From Psettodes erumei (lineage: Eukaryota; Chordata; Actinopteri; Pleuronectiformes; Psettodidae): a stretch of 64,000 nucleotides of DNA. Location: the NCBI GenBank assembly GCA_016785225.1, contig JAFBJZ010000772.1, positions 2,356,001-2,420,000 of the forward strand, written 5' to 3'. The position numbers and the translations under genes are program-made. The notes under the pieces are model-generated. The model searched no databases. It was not told the DNA's origin and saw only the letters and a program-made list of their open reading frames with translations. Below are positions 24,331 to 37,400 of the stretch, one piece after another. How positions within the stretch are numbered: the first letter of the stretch is position 1; every line of letters starts with the position of its first letter.

Positions 24331-25060
24331 GTGATGGGAGCGTGACAGTCATCTCCTTGTGAAAGCGGCGTCAACTTCACCTTCAAAGAGCCAAAGAGCA
24401 GTCAAGCTGTTTTGCAGTTCTGGTCCCGCCGGATCAGGTGAATTTTGTGTCACTGAAGTTGTGCTAAAGATGGAAAAGAAAAAAAATATGGCTTCAGATC
24501 CATTTGTTTGAATATGTAAGTCCCTCTTGGATTCGCTCATCCTGAGGTAACATAGTGTTGCATGTTACTATAAAAATGAAATGGACATCATGCCCCGCGT
24601 TCGTCAAAAATGTTCCCCTCCCCGGGCCGACCAGAAATATCCAGTGTTTACTCCTGGTGTGTCCTCTGGGGAGACTGAGGAGACGCTTGCCCTCCCTTTT
24701 TCTCTCAGGCACAGTTTAAACTTCTTGCAGTTACCCTAAAATTTAGGACTTTCAAAAGTGAGGGTGAATAAAAGTTTCTGACCTCTTTATCTGAGTTTAG
24801 GTTTGAGAATGCCCCCACACAAGGAGTATGTTTTAGTTAAACACGTCGTCGTCATTAGATTTAGGTACCGTGCATGGTTTTTGAACTTAATCTCAAGTGG
24901 GGTGGAATGGATATTTAGCATGTGTCCACTCAGGTACGTAATAAATAAAAGACGTAATCCACCGGTCGAGTACTTTCCCATAACGGGTTTGTTCATTTCT
25001 ATAATAGTAATAAAAATCTATCGCAGTATTTCACTGCGTCAGGAATAGCTCGACATCCTA
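24331..25060. other. Non-coding stretch, nothing recognised
   Basis: No supported feature. Confidence 0.5.
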
Positions 25061-25850
25061 ATCTGTGATGTCACATACCTCCTCTGTTCAAGTTGATATT
25101 CCAGGATCACATTTGCATTGTGATCTGAACCATATTTATCAGATCTGACATCTCATCTCTCAGGGGGAACAGCGAGGCCCACTGCGGGCTGCAAAGTGGC
25201 GGAGGGCCACTCGGGGCACATCACCTGCCTCCCTCGTCACCCTCCTCTTCCTCACAGCCGTGAGGCACCGCGGGGTCCAGTCCCTGCTCCGTGAGCCCAC
25301 CCTAATGCGCACCATCCCCCTCTTTACCCTCTTAATGGCCTTTAGACTTCATTGTCACGCCCCGGCTCACCTACCAACTCCAGCACACGCTGACTTACCT
25401 CATGTCAAGTTCACCCACCCACCCCCTGTTTTTTTTCGATGACGCGGTAGTGCTTCTGTCTGATGATGGCATTTTTATGAGGGGGAAAATAATGAATGAA
25501 ACAGATCAAATTGATTTAAACTTTTTAGCGTTCCCTTTTAATTCGTATGCCTACTTATGGTTTAGGAGCTTTGACGATAGGACATATGACTGATGTTGCT
25601 TATGGTGGAGAAAAGAAGCGCACCTCTTTGGCTTAATTCAATAAGACAGAGCGAAACTGTGGTCTCTCCTTGTGCGATGGGGTCTATTAGCTCACCGACA
25701 TGCTACACGGTGTGTCATTTGAGTCTGTTACAGTGGCAAACTGCCTCGTTACCCCTGCGCCTTGTTGTGCAGCCTGACCAATTACTTCTGATCTTAAGAG
25801 GACATGACATTTGTAGGCTTTGCTCCCCGAAATGACTGCACATGTTAAAA
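25061..25850. promoter_or_regulatory. Enhancer-like island, loosely bounded
   Basis: Balanced sequence containing TTTGCATTGTGATC, an ATCAAATTGATTTAAAC cluster near 25506 and spaced TTAATGG/TTTAATTCG words. It is probably more than one element. Motif evidence is weaker than in the 23-kb island. Confidence 0.28.
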
Positions 25851-27290
25851 GATGCATCATGCCTTTTCCCTTGCAAATAATTTATAGCATTCGCCCCCCA
25901 GGGTTTACTCTTTGAACTTCAAGGTACAAGCTTTAAATATGGTTGTTATAGCTGTGCTGTTTTTTTTTTTTAAATGTGACATTTGGAATTTGTTACAACA
26001 AATTGTAAATAGGAGGACCCCCCACTTAATTTATTTCTGATGGTAGAACACATGCACGTGTAACTGTTCACTTTCATCTGTGGTGTATCCACAGCAATAA
26101 ACCAGCACAGGACTGAACGTAGTCTCAAAAAGATTGCTGTTTCAAAACTATACGCACACAGTTCCAACTGCTGCTGGTAGGACTGAATGGAAAATACCAC
26201 AGGGTAATGCAAATACATTTTCTGATCCGTCAACAGCCTGCATATTTTCATCTTGTTTTATACGGCTAACTGGTAATGGGTGATATGATGTATTGCATGT
26301 CACGTTTGTGTTATTAGGTATACTGAAAGCCTCAGGTTGAGACATATTTTATGCTTATTCAGCCATTTGAATTGTTGCCTTTCACATCCCAAATTTGCTG
26401 TGATAGATCGTCGAAGAATGCAGAGGCTACAAGCTGTGTTTCTTTCTCTTTTTTTGCGGACCACTGCGCTCAACATGAATTCTTTAGGACTAATTACGAA
26501 GGTTATGTGCAGCCCTCTTGCATTAACACATGGCTGAACCACAGTATTACCCTGTGTTCTGTTATAAAGCACGGTGGCAAAAATCACGACACGTCACCGC
26601 AAGGTTAGTGGACTTGTTACCCGCTGCTTCATTTCACCAACTTTTAGCAGGGATTAAAACATTTTTGTCAGTTTTTTTCAGAAATGTATGATTTTTTCCC
26701 CCATTTATTAATTTCTCCCTCTATTTAACGTTTGCACTGCAATGCTCTTGTCATTAAAATAGAGATGGATAGAATGTGGGGAGCTATGTTGAGGTGAGTT
26801 TACTCTCTCCTCCCTTGCTGCTCACTAACTAGTGATGGCTGAGTTTACTAGGGATAATATTGATAAGGCATCTCTTCCCCTGCAGCTGCCGGCTGCTGCG
26901 ATATAGCAGATTATGCACACTGAAAACCAGGGGTTGGGTGAGCCGGTGGGAGGCTGGTTGTAAACCCCAGCCCCGTTCCATAATTCCCTCACTTGATACA
27001 CGTGTTAACTCTGTAGCAATTTGTCAAACACAACACTGCATGCTTGAGGAATCAAGTGCCCCCTGGTGGTGATGTAATGGACCAGAAAAATAGATTTTGA
27101 TTGTTCAAATTGGATGTATGACCAGCCAAGGGCACTCTGTGTCCATTTGAGCATTAATTTGTGCAGGAAGAAACAAGTTGTAAAGTCATTTCTATCAGCC
27201 TCAAACAATGCAATGTTTATTGATCTTTATTTTTCTGTATCTGCTGGATGAGGAAAAGACATATATATGCAAAACGATTATATCTATGTA
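25851..27290. other. Non-coding stretch, nothing recognised
   Basis: Homopolymer tracts only (for example T near 25961). No supported gene. Confidence 0.5.
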
Positions 27291-27296
27291 GATTCT

Positions 27297-27343
27297 CAAC
27301 TGGACTTGAGATTTAAAAATTTAAAAAATCTCAAGTCCAGTTG
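27297..27343. repeat. Perfect 18-bp fold-back
   Basis: CAACTGGACTTGAGATTT (27297-27314) is followed, after an 11-base A/T loop, by its exact reverse complement (27326-27343). Complementarity stops at both outer ends. An 18-bp perfect match this close is not expected by chance. It may be the end of a small non-autonomous element, a template-switch product, or a transcribed hairpin. Confidence 0.9.
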
Positions 27344-27639
27344 CCTTACAGAACTCTTTCAACCTTGAAAATGATTATAGGATTTACAGAGAGACAAAGC
27401 CCAGAGATTTATTCGACAGCTACACTTGTACATTTTAAAAAAGTTTTTATTTTCTTATCGCAAAGATTCAGTCCCTCTAGCGTCTTACATTCAAATTGTT
27501 GTGAAGTCTTACCGTGGGTGAGTAACCCACCGCTTCCTGCACACTCACACAAATGTACAGGAGACGTAAACAGACAAACAAGGGACATGAGGGAGTGTCC
27601 AGCCAGATGGTTTTTAGCCTTTGTATTTCTGAGGGAAGG

Positions 27640-27800
27640 TCACTGAATGAAAGAGAGCCAGAGCAGGGCATTTAATCCCATCAGCAGAACTGCATTCCCA
27701 TAATGAGAAATTAATAACATGAGCATGCTTTCAGATTAAACAGAGCAGTTAGGACCATTAGATCGTTTTCATTGCTGGCATTAGGGCAGCAGATCAGTTT
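27640..27800. promoter_or_regulatory. Enhancer-like island
   Basis: ATTTAATCCCATCAG, GAGAAATTAATAACATG and AGATTAAACAG occur close together, including bicoid-like TAATCC and TAAT cores. Confidence 0.38.
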
Positions 27801-28681
27801 TTTTCCCCCCTGTATAATCCAACAAAGTAGGTCAGTGTCTATTGAGTATTAGTGCTGTGGCTGTGATCCTGTTGTTTCAGCTCCAGGACATGGAATTAAC
27901 CCCAGAGACAGCTAAACTGCACGGGGCAGAGGTTGTTGGAAGGGTAGGTTGGGGTGGGACTCCAGGCACCCCTGGACATGGGTGTAAACTGCGGATACTA
28001 CTTCTAAACCTCCTAACAGGTCCTGACACTCAGCTCCTGTCTATTCTCAGCGCTGGAACGAGTAGACGTGCTCCCCCTCCAGCACCGACGAAGCAACTTG
28101 TTACCGTGCTCGCTGCGCACGCTGACCCTCACTTTCACACTCCAGCCAAATCTGCATGATATTAAACTCCACGCTGCGCCGAGCAGCACCGTTGCTTTGG
28201 TGCGATACTAGGTGTTCTGTTTATCATAATAATAATAAAAAAAGAGAATGAAGTTAAGGAAAAGCACAACTTTAAAACTGTAAGAGATTAACCGTTAAAC
28301 AAATATACTACTATTTAAGGCATCTGTAAATACCTTGAACAAGAAGTTTTACGATTTTCTTAGAAGAAAATCTGCAGTTTTGGTAACTACAAAGCTACAA
28401 AAATTATGACTTCTATTTTTTTTTTTGCATGCAGCATTGCCACTGCAATATTATCGCTTGAATGAGGTCTAACAACTCGGTGATCCCGTTCACAGCTGCC
28501 CAGCGAGTAATAATCAGTGAGCAAGCAGAAGGCCTGCATAAGATCAGTGTCCTTAATAACCACACCCAAGACCTCACACCCAATGAGATGATGAGGGGGA
28601 GTCACAGATCAAGCCAGATTAGTGCAACTTGTTTTGCTTTGGCGGTTGACCCTCCCCAACCCCATCCCCCCCCCCCACCCA

Positions 28682-28721
<40 letters not shown>

Positions 28722-31102
28722 CCAGCTTGTCACTGTTGCCCTCTTAATATGGCAAGCAGGAATATTTTGACAGATAAAGAATGAGTGGCATGAGCGGCTG
28801 TCATAAACTGTAGGGATGAATGTTAGTTGTGGCAGTGGGACCCCTTCTTCATTTCAGGACAAAACGGGCAGAGTATAAAGAGGGGGATTAAAAAAAAAGA
28901 GAAACGTGCCTGCCTCGGCTCACGTTCGTGCCTGATGTGGTGCAGCTCAGCCTTCGGCCGCTCCTGCGTTCACCCATGTTAAAGACGTGTGCTCTCTGTC
29001 CGTGTGAGGTGGGACTTATGTCTTTTGGACATCCGGAATCATTAGAAAGAGCACATTTCTATTGATGCCTTAAAATCAGTGCGTACAGTACACCGCAGGA
29101 GTTGCGCAGCTGCGTGAAAGTGCGGCTCACTGTGAAACGCGTTTTCAAAGATTTATGGAGTAGCATCATATCCCTGGCAGTGGATGGCAACCATTTGGAC
29201 TGAAAACGCAATGACGCAGCGCGGCTTGGGCTTCTCTGTCCAGCTCTTACCTCCAGCCAGTGGTGGTGCTTCTGAAGCAATCTATGATGCCATTAAATGT
29301 GACAGCAGCTGCTCTGTCTGTCCTTGTGCACAGTATCCGTAATTCCCACCGCCACTTCTTAAAGAGCTAGGTCACTTTTACCTCCATTGACCCCCGTGCC
29401 CTTATACTGTATCCTCTGGCGAGAGTGCTTACAGGAAACACGATTACTTGATTTTATGAATGTTTCTCCTCTCAATCCTCGAGATGGATAGCAGCGCGGT
29501 GAAACCCCCCGGATTGTTTTTTGGTCAGTTGGCGCCTCCGCGTTTCCCGCGCGGTTAGCCCATTTTATCTGGTGACGAATTCACGCGGAGAATGCCGTGA
29601 CCTGAATTGCCCGAATGCAGTCAAAGTTTTGTCAGGTCGAATCCCAAGGGAATCGTGCAGTGTTGTTAGTGTGACCTAAATAGGGCGGTTTGGCACATTT
29701 ACCTCAGCTGCCCCACGCAGAGACCTAAGGGAGTGAAGAGGAGGCAAGAGGTTGGAAGGGAGAGAATGGGCTCACCAGAGTGTGCATACAGTAAGGGAAA
29801 TGCCTGGGGGGGTAATTTGACTATCATTTTTAAATACATCAGAAACACAGCAGCGTGGAGAGATTTGCATGGTGTGTGTGAAGATGTGTGACAAAAAGTC
29901 AGGCCGAAACGCTTGTTGAGCTGCATGTCACATAATTACGACGGGTCACGCGCTGTTGTCAGAGGTCCAGCTATTATAACTCATTTGATAAAAGAGGCGC
30001 TATTGGGTAAGTGCAAAGTGTGGATCGATAACGGGGCCGAAGAAATCGCACATGTGGTGATTTCTCGTATAGATCTGCTCTTGTACATTATCGTGCTGAA
30101 GTAATCAGTACTTTTAAATGTGGTGGGAGACATAATTTACGCCGCAGATTGCGATGGCTATTCAAATAGTGTGACGAGCGGGTGGCTGGTGTGTTTACCT
30201 CAAAGGGCGGTTTTGCAAGTGCCCAATAAATGTAAGAGTACAACCAAATATAAAGTGTATATACAAGAAAACAACCTTGATAATTAGGTGTGTGTGTTAC
30301 TCTTCATTTCGGCTGGGACCAGTGGAGAGGTAGTCTCTTGCTTTCTTTCTTCCTCAGTTAACCTCCCTTCACCTCAACGGGAATGATCCCAAAAGAAATA
30401 CATGAACAAACCATATGGAATCAAATAACATTCTGTTGATGGTCCAATGGCAACCAGCTTAGGTTTTTCAGTTTGAGAATTTTTAGCAAAATATGTTGTA
30501 CACGACACAGCTCTGAGAGTTTAGCTGGAATAAAGGAGGCCCATCTGATGGGGGGGGGTCTGTCATACTGAACATCCAAGTGGAAATTATGAGGCCAATC
30601 ACTGTGATTTTATCAAAAATGACCATAAACAGTAAGTAAAATCAGAAAGTCAGGCTTCGGTCTCATCCGGTACGATGATGCTTCCATCTCATTTGATGAA
30701 AGAGAGGGCAGGTCACGTTGTATCAACCAGGATGCAGTTGAATCATGTCCAAGTTTCACGACAAGATCACGAGTCTGACAAAATATGCAGACCATCCGGG
30801 CCCTCAGGACAAGCAGGTCCATATAGATTTTCCAAGACAACTGGCTGTTTCGGATTTGTGTGCGAGTTAATTGCTCTGCTGGTTAAGCTCCCGGGCCACT
30901 GGGGTCAGCGACCTTAGCTCCAGATTTCAGACTGGGACTCTGCGCTCTTTGCGAAGCGCGGCAGGTGACGGACAACGCTGCAACCACCCCAAATTAACCT
31001 GTGGCACTAAATGCAGGGGATAACAATCACAACTCCTAAATCGATGCGAGGATGTAAAAGTAAAATAAATGATTCATGAAGCTGCCTTCTGCGAAGATAA
31101 AC
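27801..31102. other. Non-coding stretch with a CA microsatellite and a CpG patch
   Basis: No gene recognised. CpG is dense at about 29490-29590, and a short G-run lies at 30550-30558. A 9-bp dyad, GATTTTCTT with AAGAAAATC, lies near 28352. Confidence 0.5.
28666..28720 (+). repeat. C11 run plus (CA)19 microsatellite
   Basis: C-run at 28666-28676, short C/A linker, then 38 bases of perfect CA (28683-28720). It is the longest dinucleotide repeat in the window and probably length-variable. Confidence 0.98.
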
Positions 31103-31108
31103 TTTATT
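31103..31108 (-). terminator. Candidate polyadenylation signal
   Basis: AATAAA on the minus strand in the context TACAATAAAGTTTATC, about 50 bases after the stop codon of the candidate below. A T-rich stretch lies downstream. AATAAA is common by chance in AT-rich DNA. Its value lies in its placement. Confidence 0.25.
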
Positions 31109-31155
31109 GTACAGTGAAAATGTCAATTCATATAACCTCAATGAACTCTCTTAAA

Positions 31156-31221
31156 TTAGATTAGGTCTGTACCAGGCGCTGGAAACCCCTGTACACAGAG
31201 CAAAGCAAAGGCTCCTGCATG
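31156..31221 (-). other. Candidate terminal coding exon
   Basis: An acceptor TTTGCAG (31222-31228) precedes 22 codons ending in TAA at 31156-31158. It continues in phase 0 from the candidate exon at 31300-31409 across a 78-base intron. The frame is also open through that intron, so retention is possible. The peptide is not recognised. Confidence 0.18.
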
Positions 31222-31299
31222 CTGCAAATTGTCATTGAAAAAATTTTGTTTTTTTTGTTTTTTTGGATGGGTGATGGGTGATGGGACACAAGGACATAC

Positions 31300-31409
31300 C
31301 GCCACAAGGTCCGTTTCGTCCTGTAGAGGGCAGTGAAGACACATGGCACGGTGGAAGCTCGGGTTCCTCTCAAAAGCTGCTCGTGTAATGTTCCCCAAGC
31401 GTGGCATCC
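31300..31409 (-). other. Candidate 110-bp internal exon
   Basis: Acceptor TTTCTGTTAG (AG at 31410-31411) and donor GTATGT at 31294-31299 bound 110 bases. After two leading bases the favoured frame has 36 codons starting MPRLGNITRAAFERNPSF, with three Cys/His pairs near its end and 22 of 36 third positions G or C. A second frame is also open. It joins in phase with the 36248-36284 candidate. I recognise no family. Confidence 0.22.
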
Positions 31410-33460
31410 CTAACAGAAACACAACACGGACATACAATGGTGACATGTAATAAATGAAACCTTTATGGAGTCACCGAACTACAGCATTAAATTGCCAGCG
31501 ATAATCCTGCTAGTTGGCTGGAAAAAAGTCTATTCCAGGTATAAGTCATTAATTTTGTATCTACTTCCCTCTTTCACTGAGGTAAAATTACGGCAGTGTT
31601 TTTTCTACTCGGCATTCCTGCTCCCGAGTGAAAATTTAAAGATATGTCTGGTTACTTTTTTCCCCCCACAAGAGACCAAATTTCTAACTGTATCAGTATG
31701 ACCAGCTTTTAAAGGAGCACGTTAGCGATTTAGTATTTCACTTTTGTAAAGGTTGGGGACTTCTAAGAGAAGCATAAAGAAAAAATAAAGCGCGACCGAG
31801 AACGAAGCAGCACAGGCCATTATCCTGCCTTTTTCTCCCTGGTATGGGTTAGTCTCCAAAAGCACTGGACCCCACAAAAAGAAAAAATGCAGCCGAGTAG
31901 CATCTTTCATTATAGCATCTCTGCCCGGTGAACGCTCTGCAAGCCACTGCTCTGCAACACTTTTTCTCAGGAGCCCTTACCGACTACACTACACCAATGT
32001 TGCTACTCCTCGTGATGAGTGAGGAGATCTTTTACGGGGAAAGCTGGTGGTGGGTCCCTCGAACAGTTAAACTGACCTCTGAGGTCAGATCTGCCAAATG
32101 CTGATACCACCATTAAACAAAACAAAACAAAATGTAATTAACCATCAGGTGAACATATTACATGTCTCCAGTCATTCGTTTGCTCATGGCGTGGGTCACT
32201 CCTTACATGAAGGGGATGGTGAGAGCTGTTACACACGGTATTCCTGTTTTGTTTCACGACCCCAAAATACATCAGCCACTAAATAATAAATAGTGTAAAG
32301 CATTGGGTTCAGATTTTAGTGTGAGGTTGAGATCCTGTTACAGTTAATGTGCCTTAATGCCACCTGAGACTTTTTGGACAGATAGTGACCTAGACATATC
32401 ATCTATATTATCATAATTGTTGTTAGTAATTCCTGGAGTTTTCTAAGTTTCTTTGCTGTCACTATATGATTTTGGCATTCTGATTATTTGTTTTACATTT
32501 TGGCCCCGCGCTCAATTTAATTGATTAACAAGCATTACTCTTAGAAAATTCATTTCTATCTTAATTATTCCCCCACAAAAAAGGTGTGGCGTAACTGTAT
32601 GAAGCGCCATCAAGAAGAAAAAAAAAAGTGTTCAAACTGCAACCTTTGCATGTTAGCCTTAGCACAGGGAATTTTTTTCATCAACAGTCTTCTCCCTCCA
32701 TCTGTCAAACCACGGCTCACATCCTCCAAACTCCCAACTACAGCTTTACCCCCCCACACACAGCTGCTGCGAAAACATCAGGCGTCACTGGGCACTGCAC
32801 ATGCGAAGGCAAACATACAGCACCGGCGTACTTATCAGCGCTCAGTGCTTGGTCACTTAATGTCAGACGATTATTACATGCCACTCTGAGACAGAAGGCC
32901 CCGGGATCAAATCCTCCTCGGTGCTTTAGACTATCAGTGCGCAGATTCCCATCCAACATAATGTAGAGGATTAGGCAAGTAATGCTTGTGATGGCGCATC
33001 TGTGATACGTGGTTCAAATTGTTTCCTGACCTGGCTGTGTGTTGTTGTTTTTTTTGAAGAGGTAATTGAGGAAGATTATTTAAAGGAAGACACAAAACAT
33101 ATAAGTTGCACAGGTACAGCGTTTACAGTATTCGCTGCCTATCTGCTGTGAAGGTGGACAACAAAGAGCCAGGTTCTTGCACATGCCCCTTGGTGGATTT
33201 AAAATATAACTTCGTCATTTATGTTACAATATTCTTACCTCATTCATTCCTTTGCCTTTGCCGGTTTCGTCATTCGTTCGACTCTTTGATCGAACTCTGG
33301 TTCATTCGCCTTCATCGCTCCCTTCTGTATTAGTGCTCTGGAAAAGGGATGTCTTGTGTCACATTATAAGCAGTAGAAAGTAAAAGATAGGAGACGAGCC
33401 TGGGTCATCATGGCAATCTTCCAAACAGCTTATAAACAGCGCTTCACAATTGATAAACAA
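31410..33460. other. Non-coding stretch, nothing recognised
   Basis: Apart from a nuclear-receptor-like palindrome at 32072-32088, nothing can be supported. Confidence 0.5.
32072..32088. promoter_or_regulatory. Palindrome with everted AGGTCA half-sites
   Basis: CTGACCTC-T-GAGGTCAG is a perfect palindrome around one base. It contains TGACCT-N3-AGGTCA, an everted arrangement of nuclear-receptor half-sites spaced by three. Confidence 0.35.
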
Positions 33461-33650
33461 CCGGGCCTGTAATTAATATTGTACATTCGTGGTAAAAGGC
33501 ATTCTGCATAATTACTCCACTGTCTCCTCCAGAAATATGCACATTCAGTGTTATTATAAAGCGCACCAGTATATCATATTAAGTCATAAATAATGTGCCT
33601 GTAGAATTAATTAATTTTATACACACCCCTCCCCCTTGCGCGGTACTTTA
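33460..33650. promoter_or_regulatory. Enhancer-like island
   Basis: GTAATTAATATTG, CATAATTACTCC, AGTCATAAATAATG and GAATTAATTAATTTT lie within 200 bases. Strong clustering of TAAT-type cores. Confidence 0.4.
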
Positions 33651-34239
33651 CATTTAACTATGTCAGCAGTTATTGATGCACTCTTTAAACCATGACATTT
33701 TACATGCTTTTTAAAAGGAGCTATTTTGTGGGGCGCTGGTGGCGTCTGGGACATTTTCACAGCAACAACTTGAGGAGATTAGCAAATAGATTGAGACCGT
33801 GGTCCAACGTCTTTAGTCATTTCTTTGCCAAACGTCTGGAGACAACTGGGTTTATTAGACCGTTGTTGTTCATAAAAATATCTAGCTCGGACCGATTTAG
33901 TTTTTCCTTGTACTGGTGTGAGAAATTTATCTGTTTGCTTAAACCTTGACTTGGATAGCTGCTCACTGCGGGGTAGTGTTGGATTGACCCACTAAGTGGA
34001 TGTATGCTGACTCTAAACCTTAATCAGGTAATTAGCCCATTGACCCAGCAAAGGACTACATTGCACTGTAAATGATCACTGGTGTAAAAGTTGGGAGCAA
34101 AACCCACCGTCCTCGGTCCGAACAAACGTTTGTTATGAAGTTCAGCTGATGGTCACGCGGCGTTACTATGCTGCGACTTAGCGTTACAATCATTGGAACA
34201 CAGGATTTCAATTTCAGTCTTTCCCCCCATTTTTCTCCC

Positions 34240-34490
34240 CATGTGGGACTGTATCCTGGGCTTTGGTTTAATTCACTCAGAGAATAATGTCATAATGACA
34301 ACCTGGGATACGCTGGAATTCCCGCCCTGTGCTTGGGCATCAACCACAACAAATTGCAGCGCGTAACATTTCATTAATTGTTACTATCAGCTGCCCGTAT
34401 TTTCGCTAACTCGTTACAGTGATGGCACTACAAAGATGTTACTGAGCCACTCGTACGATGGCGGGTGAGGGGGCAGAGCGATTAAAGGCA
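34240..34490. promoter_or_regulatory. Enhancer-like island
   Basis: Balanced sequence with GGTTTAATTCAC, AATGTCATAATGACAAC (a short dyad, GTCATAATGAC) and TTCATTAATTGTTAC. Confidence 0.38.
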
Positions 34491-37400
34491 GCGTCAGAAT
34501 AAACAACAGACTTTAACTCGCACCAACAACCGTTAACATTTTTACTCCACAAAATACTCATTGAAGAAAGTCAAACCAGTACGTAAACATATTTAAACGT
34601 GGCCGTTGGATGTCGTTGGTGAAAGCAATCCTCGATTGAGATGCCGGCGTTTGAACCATGACATGTGACACATGTTTGACCTGCTCTGTGCGGGTCCTGT
34701 CCACAATACTCGCAACGTGTATTTATTTATTTAATCATCTTTTCATCTGAAAGTGCACCATGTAGTGTGTCTCCAACCAGACTGTGTACATGCTAATGAA
34801 CTCGTGTCTTTCTCTGAGGTTAGGGTTGGCTACATTCTAATAACAGGTCCTTGGATTTCTCATGCATTTTTGTCAGATTAATATGTTTGAATATGAGGGC
34901 ACCAGAGAACATACGACAGCATTTTTGTAGTTCCTATCCTCTTGTCAGGTTTCCTCTTTTTTTGATAAATACGAGATGTTGTCTTTGATGGCTGCTCAAC
35001 AAAGAGGGAGCTGTCTTCAGCTGTAACCTCTCTGCACCAGAATCTGGAACATGACACATGTCAGGCTGTGATAAATGGTGCAGAGTCTCAGTAATTTCAC
35101 CAGGAATGCCCTTGAGATGCCCAAAACCCCAATCGCAAATGCTATTGTTGAATTAAACCATAAAAAGAAATCCTTCCCCCTTGACATGATAGGAGCCATG
35201 CTGAAAATGGAGGGGTTTTTTTTTGTTTTGTTTCTCTCCTGGTTTTTACCTGTACTATTTGGGCTTATGTACAATGCGGTGTTTGTATTTCTGCCTGCAT
35301 TTAAGAGAAAATGAGGTGCATGCCACTGTGACTTCATTTAGATTCATGGTGCTATTAGAATGCCTTGTTATCTTAAAGAAAATAACCTGATAATACAACA
35401 GCGTGCTGTGTGCAGTAGCTACAAAAAGGCAAAAACAAGCAGTGTCAGATTATCTCACCGACAGATGTTTTTCAAATTAAGAGTGTTGCCTCTTGATTTG
35501 TCTCCGTTTTGAGCACGTGTGAACAGTGATTCAAGTCAGGTTTCAGATACTTTGTCTTCCACTTCCAAACAAAAATAGAATACACACGTCAGATTGTGTG
35601 CCACTAATTTAATTTATTTTTTAAAAAGATTACTGCTAAACGACATTAAACGATCCCAAATACCAGCGAGCAAATCGCAGCAGGACGACCTGGGCCTGTT
35701 GATGTGTGCCAGCTTGCCGACTGGCCATGGGATTTTTCTGCAGCTGGGACAAGCCTTTTCACCGTCTACACACTGAGAATTTGTGAGAGTTCTGAAGTGA
35801 CAGTACAATGACAACAACGTTCATCACGTCAGGTGCGTATTTGGCTGACTGCCACACCGATGTCTCCTTGATTTTAGTATTAAAGGTAACACGTGGCACT
35901 TTTATGACTGAGCGTGATGTGACCTGCCGTCACCACCAATCACACCTTTGTCGTTGCATATTTTATTTGATAGTATTCCAGTATTTAGATTTTTGCAAAA
36001 CCATAATACAATATAACATACAGTATGTCAACCGTGTTTACAAAAACACTGCTAAAAGTGCGTTTGTGTCTATCTGCGCGAACACAGAACACTTAATTGT
36101 GAGCAACCTGGGCTTTAAACAAAGACTACCACACTGTTCAACGATAATAATGTAAGTAAAGAACAGGCTATAACAAATAGTCTCCAACGCCTATTCCCAG
36201 TGGAGGCTTATTGGTAAAAATAACATGAGGAAGAAAAGCAGACTTACCGTCGCTGGGACTCTTGCTCAGGCTCACCGAGCGCTCCTGTGTGTGGTGATTT
36301 GCCCGGCAATTAATCCAAAAACTGTGGCTAAACTACCCTCCGTGATACCCTCTCCATCCTGTGACAAATAGAATGGGGGAATCTTAATTAGGGGGGGGTG
36401 TGTGTGCTGCAGATGTATTAGAGGAGCGATGGGAAAACAGATGAGGCCATCACACCACGCAGCGGGGAGCTGAGGAGTCTGGTCCCCCATCGCTGTGTCC
36501 TATCCATAATGCCCCGAGTGTGCCACATGCCTCCGCTGTCATCTGCACCGTGCCACTGGGACCCCCAGGGGCTGGGGAGGTCCTCGCTATCCGGCACTTT
36601 TGAATTGAGCCCGTCACCGTTGACTCATTTAGAAACCCTCCGCCATCACATCCGCCCGAAAAGCCTCTTCCTTGTTCCTATTAGTGCATACTGTTTGCAA
36701 ATTCACACATATATTTCCACTAGCCATTTTTGTCTTTGGATCGTTTTTGTTGTTCTTGTGTGTTTTTATATACAAGTTAGGATTTACTGGTACAGCAAAC
36801 ATTTTTACGGTGAAGTTAACTGGATCTTGAGCACAAATGGATGTGAACCGGATGTAATAAATCATGCCACCCTATCTGCATGGCTTTGCCCTATGTCTTG
36901 GCCCTGGGACTGCCCCGTTATTTATTTATTTTGTGTGTTCTTAAGCTTCCGCGTTGGTCACTGAGGTTCCCTTTTGAAAAATAGCCGTGGTTTGACGACG
37001 TCTGCTCAGCTGGCTGCCTTCAATTTTATACCTGCAAAATTTCAATCTAGGCCTCCCTGCGTCCTTTAACATTCGGCGCCCACACCAGCACCCTCCCCCC
37101 CACCTTTTTCTCCCTTTTCCAGGATTACTGGTAGAGACTGCACTTGTGCTGTTATTTTCAACCTTGGTGGACAGGGGCTTCAGTATGTATTCTGAAAATA
37201 CTTCAAAGAAAAGCAAAAAGAGAGCAATTTTCTGCTTGAATATCCCTCTGACTAAATCCATTGATCATCCTCGGGGTTCCTGAGAGAGAGGGAGTGAGAT
37301 GGAGAGGCATGTTTTATCCTCTAATAACTCCTACCTTCACCCCTTCCTGCCTCTCTGTTGTTGTGTTGTTGTTTGTCGCACTTCTGCTCTATTCCTTGGA

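Noticed and set aside
28352..28371. 9-bp dyad GATTTTCTT-AG-AAGAAAATC
   Set aside because: Short AT-rich dyads like this are expected by chance.
32895..32915. B-box-like GGGATCAAATCCTCC
   Set aside because: No matching A-box or cloverleaf upstream.
36509..36964. 151-codon plus-strand open frame, the longest in the window
   Set aside because: Low-complexity hydrophobic stretches, no family motif, no splice or promoter context. This length is within chance for 64 kb in six frames.
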